The notes beneath the pieces were generated by a model. That model saw only the letters and a program-made list of their open reading frames with translations, ran no database searches and was not told the origin of the DNA. Made by a program: the position numbers and the translations under genes. Below are positions 42,260 through 49,790 of a stretch of 64,000 nucleotides of DNA, piece after piece (within the stretch, counting starts at the first letter, position 1; each line of letters opens with the position of its first letter). Source of the stretch: DATLWN01 sp964492895. GTDB taxonomy: Bacteria > Pseudomonadota > Zetaproteobacteria > Mariprofundales > Mariprofundaceae. The stretch is from the NCBI GenBank assembly GCA_964492895.1, contig CAZBLR010000003.1:40846-104845 (forward strand). The letters run 5' to 3'.

Positions 42260-43207
42260 TTACTCGCTGTACAAGCTGGAAATGGAGCGGGCGTCGTAGA
42301 TGCGGGCGATGGCCTCGGCCATCAGCGGGCCCACGGAGAGCACGCGCACCTTGCCGGTGTCCATGATGGACTTCGGCTGCAGGATGGTGTCCGTGACGAC
42401 GAGCTCGTGCAGCGGCGAGGCCTTCAGGCGCTCGGCTGCAGGTCCGGAGAGTACGCCGTGCGTGACATAGGCGGATACCCGGGTGGCGCCGCGCTCGCAC
42501 AGGGCGTTGACGGCGTTGCACAGGGTGCCGGCGGTATCGGTCATGTCGTCGACCAGGATGCAGTGCTTGCCGTCGATGTCGCCGATGATGTTCATGACCT
42601 CGGCCACGTTCGGGGCCGGGCGGCGCTTGTCGACGATGGCCATGTCCACGTGCAGGTGCTTGGCCAGGGCGCGGGCGCGCACCACACCGCCGACGTCGGG
42701 GGAGACGATGACCACGTCGTCCAGCGCATGCTGGCGGATATCGTTGAGGATGATCGGTGCCGCGTAGATGTTGTCGACGGGGATGTTGAAGAAGCCCTGG
42801 ATCTGGCCGGAATGCAGGTCCATGGTCAGCACGCGCGTGGCGCCGGCGGTGGTCAGCATGTCGGCGACGAGCTTGGCCGAGATCGGCGTGCGGCCGGCGC
42901 TCTTGCGATCCTGGCGGGCATAGCCGAAGTAGGGGATCACGGCGCAGATCTGGCGGGCCGAGGCGCGCTTGGCGGCATCGATGCTGATCAACAGCTCCAT
43001 CAGGTTGTCGTTGGCCGGGGCCGAGGTGCTCTGGATGACGAACACGTCCTGGCCGCGGATGGTCTCCCGGAACTGCATGAAGATCTCGCCGTCCGAGAAT
43101 CGCTGGATGTAGATCTCGCCCTGGGGAAGGCCGATGTGTTCGCAGATCGACGCGGCGAGCGGGGGGTTGGAGGTGCCGGCAAATAGGCGGAGGCGTTTGC
43201 TGTTCAT
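42260..43207 (-). CDS. prs: ribose-phosphate pyrophosphokinase Prs
   Basis: A 315-residue enzyme that makes PRPP from ribose 5-phosphate and ATP for purine, pyrimidine, His, Trp and NAD synthesis. It has RFSDGEIFMQF, the flexible-loop ARQDRK segment, HSGQIQGFF, and the PRPP-binding loop ILVDDMTDTAGT (about residues 215-226). The ATG at 43207 is the usual start; the frame upstream enters the tRNA leader. It lies downstream of tRNA-Gln and ispE as in other gammaproteobacteria. Confidence 0.97.
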   Translation of the reverse strand: MNSKRLRLFAGTSNPPLAASICEHIGLPQGEIYIQRFSDGEIFMQFRETIRGQDVFVIQSTSAPANDNLMELLISIDAAKRASARQICAVIPYFGYARQDRKSAGRTPISAKLVADMLTTAGATRVLTMDLHSGQIQGFFNIPVDNIYAAPIILNDIRQHALDDVVIVSPDVGGVVRARALAKHLHVDMAIVDKRRPAPNVAEVMNIIGDIDGKHCILVDDMTDTAGTLCNAVNALCERGATRVSAYVTHGVLSGPAAERLKASPLHELVVTDTILQPKSIMDTGKVRVLSVGPLMAEAIARIYDARSISSLYSE

Positions 43208-43256
43208 CGGTCGGGCGGCTCCTGTGTGCATCAAACCAATAAGCATAGTCAAAACC

Positions 43257-43433
43257 GGCTGGGGCGGCAGGATGATGCGGCGCCTTGCGCCTTACCCCTT
43301 CGGGGCCGGCGTCGCGCTGCGCCGCCGTTGCCTCGCATCCGCTCGGCTCGAACCTCCACGGTTCTCATCCTGCCTTCCCGTCCTTCACCGAAGCCGGGCT
43401 TCGGCAAGCTATGTCTGGCTGGGGCGGCAGGAT
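43257..43433. repeat. 17-base direct repeat of the tRNA-Gln 3' end
   Basis: GGCTGGGGCGGCAGGAT occurs at 43257-43273 and again at 43417-43433, where it is the 3' end (acceptor and T-arm side) of the tRNA-Gln gene. The 160-base unit between the copies contains hairpins CCGAAGC/GCTTCGG (43388-43404) and CCCC-TT-CGGGG and no gene. It may be the relic of a second tRNA copy or of a site-specific integration event. Confidence 0.55.
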
Positions 43434-43490
43434 TCGAACCTACGCATGACGGGATCAAAACCCGTTGCCTTACCGCTTGGCTACGCCCCA
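43416..43490 (-). tRNA. tRNA-Gln (anticodon TTG)
   Basis: Read on the minus strand, the 75 bases begin TGGGGCGTAGCCAAGCGGTA and end in an encoded CCA. The acceptor stem pairs TGGGGCG with the complementary CGCCCCA end; the D-arm GCCAAGCGGTAAGGC, the anticodon stem-loop ACGGGTTTTGATCCCGT with TTG, and the T-loop GGTTCGAATCC are all normal. The first 21 bases are also the end of the ispE reading frame. The gene is in the conserved position between ispE and prs. Confidence 0.96.
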
Positions 43491-44351
43491 ATCCTCATCC
43501 CGCAGGGGGTGAAAGCGCCGCATGCGTCCCACATGTGTCCAGACGGCCAATCCGCGTTTGGCAAGCTCGCCGGCCAGGTCCCGCGCTTGCCCGGCATCGC
43601 CGACCAGGGCCACGCAGGTACTGCCGCTGCCGCTCATCCAGGCTGCGGACGCATGTTCACGCATGGCGGCAAGCATCCGGGACAGCACCGGGGACATGTC
43701 GCAGGCCACGGTCTCGAGATCGTTTTCGCCGATGGCGATCCCGCCGATGGCGGCCTGTTCCGAACGGGCGGCGATGGTATCGGTCCGGGGTGGCTTGTGC
43801 AACGCGTCGAAGCGCCGGAACACCTCGGCGGTGGACAGCCCTTCCCCCGGATGCGCCAGCACGATGGGTGTGTCCGGCAATGGCGACGGGTAGGGTGTGA
43901 GCTGCTCGCCCACGCCCCGGGCCAGGCTGGCCTCGCCGAACAGGAAGCAGGGGATGTCGGCGCCCAGGGGTACGGCGAAGCGGATCAACTCGTCGCTGCC
44001 GAGGTCCAGGCCCCACAGGCGATTGGCCACCCACAGGGCGGTGGCGGCATCCGAGGATCCGCCGCCGAGCCCTCCCTGTTCGGGCAGCTGTTTGTCGATA
44101 TGCACCTTCAGGCCCATGGCGACGCCATGATCGGCGGCCAGCGCCTCCAGCACGCGGTGAACCAGGTTGACCGGTCCGGACAGATGCGGACGGTTGCAGC
44201 TGACCTCGATCGCCGTGGCCGGCTCGATATCCAGGCGGTCGGCGATATCCACGAAGGCGAAGCTGGTGTCCAGGGCATGCCTGCCGTCGGGCAGGATGCC
44301 GCCGACACGCAGGTGCAGGTTGATCTTGGCCGGAGCGGGGAACGACTGCAT
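43470..44351 (-). CDS. ispE: 4-diphosphocytidyl-2-C-methyl-D-erythritol kinase IspE
   Basis: A 293-residue GHMP kinase of the MEP isoprenoid pathway. It has PAPAKINLHLRV near the start, the ATP loop PEQGGLGGGSSDAATAL (about residues 88-104) and the C-terminal SGSGSTCVALVGD. The final codons W-G-V-A-K-R-stop are TGGGGCGTAGCCAAGCGGTAA, that is, the acceptor stem and D-arm of the tRNA-Gln gene, so the stop codon lies inside the tRNA. It overlaps the tRNA by 21 bases on the same strand. lolB is 8 bases upstream. Confidence 0.96.
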   Translation of the reverse strand: MQSFPAPAKINLHLRVGGILPDGRHALDTSFAFVDIADRLDIEPATAIEVSCNRPHLSGPVNLVHRVLEALAADHGVAMGLKVHIDKQLPEQGGLGGGSSDAATALWVANRLWGLDLGSDELIRFAVPLGADIPCFLFGEASLARGVGEQLTPYPSPLPDTPIVLAHPGEGLSTAEVFRRFDALHKPPRTDTIAARSEQAAIGGIAIGENDLETVACDMSPVLSRMLAAMREHASAAWMSGSGSTCVALVGDAGQARDLAGELAKRGLAVWTHVGRMRRFHPLRDEDWGVAKR

Positions 44352-44359
44352 GGCGCCTG

Positions 44360-44893
44360 CTACGGATTGCCGATCAGCAGCGTGGCGCGGTTGCCGCGCG
44401 CCAGATCGGTCAGGGTCAGGCGCCGGGCCGAGGCGTTCCAGTCGATGCGGATCACATCACCGTGGCGGTGGGCCTCCCAGTGTCCGGGCCCGGCGGGACG
44501 GAACTGCGGGGGCATCCGGCCCAACAGGATGGCGGCCAGCTCGCGCGGGGGCAGCACGATGCCGTAGTCGGCCAGTGTCGCCTCGCTGACGATCCGGTCG
44601 GGATGGGTGGGGTCCTGGTTGTCGTTCAGGTGCAGGGTGCTGCCATGCCATGTCAGCACGACGATGCGCCCGGAGGCCGCGTGTGTCAGGCGCAGCCAGC
44701 CTTCGGACGGCGTGGCTGCCCGCCAGTCGATCTGGACCTGCCAGCGTCGCACGGGCTGCATGACGATGAGCCGGCCCGAGAAGGACGGATACGGGCCGAT
44801 GCTCGAGACCGCGCCCGCCGGGGGACGCTGTATGGCACATCCGGCCAGCCAGGCCAGCATCGCCAGCGTCAGGAATAGGCGCAGGTAGCGCAA
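44360..44893 (-). CDS. lolB: outer membrane lipoprotein LolB
   Basis: A 177-residue lipoprotein that takes lipoproteins from LolA and inserts them in the outer membrane. The signal ends MLAWLAGCAI, with the lipidated Cys near residue 19. FSGRLIVMQPVRRWQVQIDW and the later ELAAILLGRMPP are family-like, and its place before ispE is the rule in gammaproteobacteria. The start appears to be TTG 44893, 4 bases after the TPR gene stop; no ATG or GTG gives a complete signal. It is somewhat shorter than E. coli LolB (207). Confidence 0.88.
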   Translation of the reverse strand: MRYLRLFLTLAMLAWLAGCAIQRPPAGAVSSIGPYPSFSGRLIVMQPVRRWQVQIDWRAATPSEGWLRLTHAASGRIVVLTWHGSTLHLNDNQDPTHPDRIVSEATLADYGIVLPPRELAAILLGRMPPQFRPAGPGHWEAHRHGDVIRIDWNASARRLTLTDLARGNRATLLIGNP

Positions 44894-44897
44894 CGGC

Positions 44898-46604
44898 TCA
44901 GATGCCCTGTTTGATTTTCCGGCGCAACAGATCCGGGTCCTTGCCATTCAGGCGGATCGCCTCTTTCCACATCGCGCGCGCCTTGGCATGGTCGCCGTGC
45001 TTCCAGTACATGTCGCCCAGATGCTCGTGCATGACCGGATCATTCTTGACGATGCCGACCGCCCGGGTCTGCACCTCGATGGCTTTGGCGTACTTGCCCT
45101 GCTTGAAGTACACCCAGGCCAGGGAATCCAGGTAATAGCCGTCGTTCGGTTTGATTCTCAGTGCATGCTTGATCAGCTGCGCGGCCTCGCTGAGGCGCAC
45201 GCCGCGGTCCGCCAGCGAATAGCCCAGGAAATTGAGAGCCTCCGTATCGTCCGGATGGGAGGACAGCAGGATGCGCAGGCTTTTCTCCAGCTCGTCGTAC
45301 TGCTTGAAATGATCGAAGGCCACGGCCCGGTTGAACAGCAACCGCGTCGGCACGATCTTCAGCTTCATGGCCGGCGCCGTTTCATCGAGCAACAGCCGGT
45401 ATTCCTCCCTGGCTAGCCGGATCATCGACATCAGCAGGTAGGCCTCGCTGCTGTCCGGATGGGCGGCCAGGACGGCCTGGGTCCGCTTGATGGCCGCGGC
45501 ATCCTTATGCTGCCTGAACTCAATGTCGGCGATGCGCAGCTGGGCATCGGCGTACAGGGGGCTGTCGGCCTTGATCTCCTGGTATTGCTGCAGGGCCTGG
45601 TCATCCTTTTTCTGACCTTCCAGCGACAGGCCCAGATAGTAGTGGGTCTGGCTGTCCGGCCGCTTGGCGAGGACATTCTCGAACTGCTTGGCAGCAGCGG
45701 CATAGTCGCCTTGCTGGAAATAAAGCAGTCCCAGGGCGACGAGCACGTCCGGTTCGCCGCCGGTCTGCTGGTTGATCTGTTCGTAGATGTCGATGGCTTC
45801 CTTGATCCGGCCCTGTTGCACCAGCAGGCGCCCGAGCATGTTGCCGACCTGCAGGTCGTCCGGGTGCGTGCCCAGGAAGTCGCGCAGCAAGGCTTCGGCC
45901 TCGGCCGGCTTGTGCGTCTGGATGGCGATGGCGCTGAGCATCAATACCGGCACGTTGTCGTCCGGATCCATCGCGCGCATGCGCAGCAGGGATTTGCGGG
46001 CCTTGGCGAAGCGTCCCTGCTTCATGTACAGCTGGGCCTCGAGCTGGCGCAGGTCCGGGCTGTCCTGATGCCGGATGCCTTGCTGGATCACGGCCATGGC
46101 TTCATCCAGGCGCCCGGTTCCGGCCAGCCACTGGATCAGGACCTGGCGTGCGGTGTCCAGGTCGGGGTGGGTGTCCACCAGCTTGGAAAGCTCGGTGATG
46201 GCCTGCTCCATCTTGCCGCTGCCAAACAGGATGCGGGCATACAGCATGCTGGTATGGATGCGCTCCTCATCGCTCAGGCCGGGACTGGCGCGAAGGGCAT
46301 CGACCTGCTGCAGGGCGAGCTTGGGCTGGTTCAGGTGGAGATACAGGTCCGCGAGTTCCATGCGCGGCCGGATGGCGGTCGGGTCCTTGGTGACCAGTGC
46401 CGAGAGGAAACGCGCCGCCAGTTCCGGCTGATTGTGCTGGATGGCGTCCTGGGCGGCGAGGTAAAGGAAGCCGGTGTCCATCTCCTGCAGGGACTGGGTC
46501 TGCTTCGCGTGCTTGATCCTGGAGGCCGCCTGGGGAGGGGCGGTCATGCCGGCGCATCCGGTCAGGGCGAGTACGAGCGCGGCGCGAAGGAACCAGTATT
46601 TCAT
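44898..46604 (-). CDS. TPR-repeat outer membrane lipoprotein
   Basis: A 568-residue protein with a lipoprotein signal (ALVLALTGCAG, Cys about 17) and about a dozen tetratricopeptide repeats across the rest, for example DLYLHLNQPKLALQQVDAL, ALGLLYFQQGDYAAAAKQFE and LAWVYFKQGKYAKAIEVQT. A TPR lipoprotein just before lolB-ispE is a common gammaproteobacterial arrangement, but its function is not defined; it may be a scaffold at the outer membrane. The start overlaps the JAMM gene stop by 4 bases. Confidence 0.9.
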   Translation of the reverse strand: MKYWFLRAALVLALTGCAGMTAPPQAASRIKHAKQTQSLQEMDTGFLYLAAQDAIQHNQPELAARFLSALVTKDPTAIRPRMELADLYLHLNQPKLALQQVDALRASPGLSDEERIHTSMLYARILFGSGKMEQAITELSKLVDTHPDLDTARQVLIQWLAGTGRLDEAMAVIQQGIRHQDSPDLRQLEAQLYMKQGRFAKARKSLLRMRAMDPDDNVPVLMLSAIAIQTHKPAEAEALLRDFLGTHPDDLQVGNMLGRLLVQQGRIKEAIDIYEQINQQTGGEPDVLVALGLLYFQQGDYAAAAKQFENVLAKRPDSQTHYYLGLSLEGQKKDDQALQQYQEIKADSPLYADAQLRIADIEFRQHKDAAAIKRTQAVLAAHPDSSEAYLLMSMIRLAREEYRLLLDETAPAMKLKIVPTRLLFNRAVAFDHFKQYDELEKSLRILLSSHPDDTEALNFLGYSLADRGVRLSEAAQLIKHALRIKPNDGYYLDSLAWVYFKQGKYAKAIEVQTRAVGIVKNDPVMHEHLGDMYWKHGDHAKARAMWKEAIRLNGKDPDLLRRKIKQGI

Positions 46605-47026
46605 GCGTTCTCCTGTAGAAGCGTGACCTGACAGAAGCGTTCATCGGCACCGAGGGCCCAGCACCGCACGTCGGTTGCCCGGCCCTGATGCACGCTGATG
46701 ATCGGGTAGACGAAGCCGTCCCAGGCACTTTCCAGATCGGTGGGCGACGGTTTGGCAGGGCAGTCCGGATGCGAATGGTAGACGCCGATGATCTCCCGGC
46801 CCGATCCGCGCAACTCGTGATCGATGCGGCGATAGCCATCCGGATCGAGCTGGAAGCGGTCGGCGGCGCGTTCGGTGTTGAGGTTGGCCACCGGACGGGC
46901 CTCCCGCACGGCCCAGCCTTCGGCGGACAGGGTGCCGATCAGCAGGCCGCAGGTCTCCAGCGGATAGGCCTGCTCGGCGGCTCGTCGCATCGTTTCCACG
47001 CATCCGGGCGCATAGGTGCAATGCAT
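46601..47026 (-). CDS. JAMM/Mov34 family metalloprotease-like protein
   Basis: A 141-residue protein with a complete JAMM zinc motif: Glu in AYPLETCGLLIG, then GVYHSHPDCPAKPSPTDLES (His-x-His and Asp). Prokaryotic members cut C-terminal tags from ubiquitin-like or sulfur-carrier proteins such as ThiS/MoaD-type partners. ATG 47026 is preceded by GGAG nine bases away. An ATG at 47092 would add 22 residues, but those codons use low-GC third positions unlike the rest. It ends overlapping the TPR lipoprotein start. No ThiS-like gene is near. Confidence 0.82.
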   Translation of the reverse strand: MHCTYAPGCVETMRRAAEQAYPLETCGLLIGTLSAEGWAVREARPVANLNTERAADRFQLDPDGYRRIDHELRGSGREIIGVYHSHPDCPAKPSPTDLESAWDGFVYPIISVHQGRATDVRCWALGADERFCQVTLLQENA

Positions 47027-47213
47027 CGGAGCGTTCTCCGGACTCAAGACCGCCAGATACTCAGGGCTTTGAAAACGGGCTGGTTCGTTCATGCAGCTCC
47101 CATGTGCAGCGTCCATCTCCACGGAATACCCGGCCGAGGTCGCCAAAGTGCGGTCCGAGACAGTACGGGAACTGCTGCTGCTGCACAATGCATCGATGCC
47201 GACATCCCGAAAT

Positions 47214-47242
47214 GACGGGGCCCCGCATGGCGGGGCCCCGTC
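47214..47242 (-). terminator. 13-pair GC hairpin after hsp20
   Basis: GACGGGGCCCCGC (47214-47226) and GCGGGGCCCCGTC (47230-47242) pair perfectly around a 3-base loop, 20 bases past the hsp20 stop. The run of T after it is short (CATTTCGG), so it may be a weak intrinsic terminator or an mRNA 3'-end stabiliser. Confidence 0.5.
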
Positions 47243-47261
47243 GTTGTCAGGCAAGCACCAG

Positions 47262-47783
47262 CTATTCGATGGCGACGGTCCGACGCTTGGTTTCGGTCAT
47301 CTTGGGCAGATGCAGCTCAAGCATGCCGTCCTCCAATGTCGCCGTTGCCTTGGCGCTGTCCACTTCACAGGGAAGGGCAATGCTGCGGGTAAACGTACCC
47401 CACGCGCATTCACGGCGGAAATAATTGCCCTTTTTCTCCTTCTCCTCCTGATGGATGGAACCCACGATCGTGACCGTGGTATCGGTCATCGTGACCTCCA
47501 GGTCCTTCTTTTCGACACCGGGGACCTGGGCACGAAGCACCAGTTCACGATCCCGGTCGACGATGTCGACCTTGGGCATCATCCGGCGTTCGAACGGCAT
47601 CGGAAACTCGCCCAGCCATGGGAGTTCCCACTGACTCGGGCGCATCCAGTTGTGCGAGAAGAAATTCTCCCACATCCGTTCCATTTCATCCATCGGCCTC
47701 AACGCCGATCCGGAAGCTGCCGGTTTGGCCTTCTCCCGTGTGATGTGCACAACTTTGCTGGGTTTTGCGGATGTCCTGGCCAT
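47262..47783 (-). CDS. Hsp20/alpha-crystallin small heat-shock protein
   Basis: A 173-residue holdase chaperone. After a flexible N-terminus with DEMERMWENFFSHNW, the alpha-crystallin domain covers about residues 68-165 (PKVDIVDRDRELVLRAQVPGV, shown in part: DIVDRDRELVLRAQVPGV; ECAWGTFTRSIALPCEVD; LEDGMLELHLPK). ATG 47783 has AAGGAGGTG right before it, among the strongest ribosome sites in the window. I saw no convincing sigma-32 promoter upstream. Its neighbours are unrelated. Confidence 0.93.
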   Translation of the reverse strand: MARTSAKPSKVVHITREKAKPAASGSALRPMDEMERMWENFFSHNWMRPSQWELPWLGEFPMPFERRMMPKVDIVDRDRELVLRAQVPGVEKKDLEVTMTDTTVTIVGSIHQEEKEKKGNYFRRECAWGTFTRSIALPCEVDSAKATATLEDGMLELHLPKMTETKRRTVAIE

Positions 47784-47897
47784 AACACACCTCCTTGTTT
47801 CGGCAGGCTATGGGCAGCGCATGTGGCGGTCTCCCTGCCTGCGAAACCATCGTGCAGGATCGCCGTGGACAGTGCTGTTTTAGACCATGATCCCGCA

Positions 47898-47927
47898 GCC
47901 CGCAAGCCGTTGGCGCGGCTTGCGGGC
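47898..47927 (-). terminator. 11-pair hairpin after the NUC1-family gene
   Basis: GCCCGCAAGCC (47898-47908) and GGCTTGCGGGC (47917-47927) form a perfect stem with an 8-base loop, 10 bases past the stop of the gene at 47937. No clear T-run follows on the minus strand, so it is only a candidate terminator. Confidence 0.45.
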
Positions 47928-47936
47928 ATGGCGGGC

Positions 47937-48701
47937 TCAATGCAGCCAGAAGGGCGATGGATTCGATGCTACCAGCATCTTCACCCCGTCATTCAGCAAC
48001 GGCAGGAAGTCGAGTCCCGTTCGCTTCTCGACCGTGCGTATGCTGGTGATGAAATCGGGCAGGTTCTGCGGGTTTTCCGTGCGGTTGGGGATGATGAAGG
48101 CGATGGCGGAGACCTGGACAGGATCGAAGACCACCTCGTAGCAGGCCGTGGGGACGGCCAGATGGTTGGCGCCGATGGTTTTCGGCGATCCGTCGTAGAT
48201 CGGGCCGGTGACGATATAGAGCTCACCGCGTGCCTGTACCCAGTCACGCACCTTCTGTTGCAGGGTCTGCCAGATGCCGTGCGCCATGCCCGGATTCAGC
48301 GGAACCACGCTGGAGAGCAGGTAGCTTTCGTTGATGGCCCGGGCATTCCATATCATGTCCTTGGCGGGCACCAGTTGCCCCGGGACGTAGCCGCTGCCCC
48401 GGTAGTCGCTGATGACGGCGCGGTCGTCGGCGCTGAGTTCGGGATCGGGTTGGAAGTCCTTGGTACGCAGGAAATTGCCGTGGATTTCCTTTTTGGTCAG
48501 ATGGTAGGCCACCCAGTCGGGTGTCCGGTGGGCCGTGTTGTAGGACAGCACATAGGCCAAGCGGCATAACAGGTGGCCGTCATGGCTCGGCGCGCCGTAC
48601 TTGATCTGCTGACTGCAATCCCCCAGCGCCGAGGCATGGGCCGTGGACGGTGTCAGCAGGGCGAAAACGACGGTTAGGAATACATAGATCAGGCGTTTCA
48701 T
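47937..48701 (-). CDS. NUC1/DNA-RNA non-specific endonuclease homologue lacking the DRGH motif
   Basis: A 254-residue exported protein (signal peptide cleaved near AHASA) with the fold landmarks of NucA/NUC1 nucleases: NESYLLSSVVPLNPGMAHGIWQ and LYIVTGPIYDG. The catalytic motif that normally reads GYDRGHLAPAADM reads GYVPGQLVPAKDM (about residues 104-116): Asp, Arg and the general-base His are all replaced. The Asn that helps bind the metal (NES) is kept. The protein is probably not a nuclease of the usual mechanism; it could be an inhibitor-binding, structural or otherwise repurposed form. It has two Cys pairs compatible with disulfides. Confidence 0.75.
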   Translation of the reverse strand: MKRLIYVFLTVVFALLTPSTAHASALGDCSQQIKYGAPSHDGHLLCRLAYVLSYNTAHRTPDWVAYHLTKKEIHGNFLRTKDFQPDPELSADDRAVISDYRGSGYVPGQLVPAKDMIWNARAINESYLLSSVVPLNPGMAHGIWQTLQQKVRDWVQARGELYIVTGPIYDGSPKTIGANHLAVPTACYEVVFDPVQVSAIAFIIPNRTENPQNLPDFITSIRTVEKRTGLDFLPLLNDGVKMLVASNPSPFWLH

Positions 48702-48820
48702 GGTTGCACCTCCGTTCGGGAGTCCGAGTACCCACCCTCCCCGATCGCAAGCGCATGACCCGACATGCCATGCTGCGTTGATTGTAGACTAGTTCAATCC
48801 GGTTTGTGCGGCGGCCGGGC

Positions 48821-49759
48821 TCAGATTCCTTCGGCGTAGAGGACGCTGCCGCTGGCAAAGACCGGGGTGCTCAGGTACTTCTCGCCCCCATCCGGGAAGA
48901 TGGCCACGATCGTGGCGGGCCGGTCGTCGGCGGCGAGGCGCTCGGCAAGCCGGAGCGCCGCGGCCGTGGCGCAGCCGCACGACTGGCCGGACAGGATGCC
49001 TTCGCTGGAGGCCAGCAGCTGCGTATAGCGGTAGGCATCCTCGGTCGAGATGCCGAGCTTCTCGTCGTGCACGCCGGCGTCGTAGACACCGGGAACGATG
49101 CTCGACTCGATATGCTTCAGGCCTTCGATGCCGTGGAATGGCGAGTCCGGCTCGGCGGCGACGATGCGGACATCGGGATTCATGCGTTTGAGGTAGCGGC
49201 CGGTGCCGACCAGGGTTCCGGAGGTGCCCAGCGAGGCGATGAAATGGGTCACGGCCCCGTTCGTATCGGTCCAGATCTCCGGGCCCGTCGATTCCTCATG
49301 GGCGCGCGGGTTGGCCGGGTTGTTGTACTGGTCCGGCTTGAAATAGATGTCGGGCTCGAGGGCGTGGATGCGCCGTGCCTCGACGATGGCGCCATCCGAT
49401 CCCTCGAGCGGATCGGAGAAGATCAACTCGGCGCCGAAGGCGCGGCAGATGCGTTTGCGTTCGTCCGAGACGTTGCCGGGCATCACCAGCCGTACCCGGT
49501 ATCCGAGCGCGGCCCCGATCATGGCCAGGGCGATGCCGGTATTGCCGGATGTCGAATCCAGGATGATCTTGTCGGGCGTCAAAAGCCCCCGGTCGATGCC
49601 GTCGCGGATCATCCACATCGCGGCGCGATCCTTGACCGAGCCGCCGGGATTGAACCGTTCGAGCTTCGCGAAGATGCGGATGTGCTCCGGCAGATGGCGG
49701 GTCAGGCGCACCAGCTGCACGAGCGGCGTGTGGCCGATCTGGTCGAGGATCGTGGACAA
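48821..49759 (-). CDS. cysM: cysteine synthase B-like (O-acetylserine sulfhydrylase) CysM
   Basis: A 312-residue PLP enzyme that makes cysteine from O-acetylserine and sulfide or thiosulfate. The PLP lysine is in NPGGSVKDRAA (about residue 44); the Asn loop is STSGNTGIALA, the phosphate loop GTSGTLVGTGR, and the C-terminal SGQSCGCATAAAL. CysM type is favoured by the overall pattern, though CysK activity cannot be excluded. The start seems to be TTG 49759, with AGGAG six bases before it. It follows gluQ after 31 AT-rich bases. Confidence 0.9.
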   Translation of the reverse strand: MSTILDQIGHTPLVQLVRLTRHLPEHIRIFAKLERFNPGGSVKDRAAMWMIRDGIDRGLLTPDKIILDSTSGNTGIALAMIGAALGYRVRLVMPGNVSDERKRICRAFGAELIFSDPLEGSDGAIVEARRIHALEPDIYFKPDQYNNPANPRAHEESTGPEIWTDTNGAVTHFIASLGTSGTLVGTGRYLKRMNPDVRIVAAEPDSPFHGIEGLKHIESSIVPGVYDAGVHDEKLGISTEDAYRYTQLLASSEGILSGQSCGCATAAALRLAERLAADDRPATIVAIFPDGGEKYLSTPVFASGSVLYAEGI

Positions 49760-49790
49760 ACAACACTCCTATAAGTGTTAATCATTTTAA

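Noticed and set aside
43388..43404. CCGAAGC/GCTTCGG hairpin as terminator between tRNA-Gln and prs
   Set aside because: Short stem, no T-run on the transcribed strand; kept only as part of the repeat region note.
46601..47092. Longer JAMM protein starting at ATG 47092
   Set aside because: The 21 extra codons have low-GC third positions unlike the rest of the gene, and ATG 47026 has its own GGAG site.
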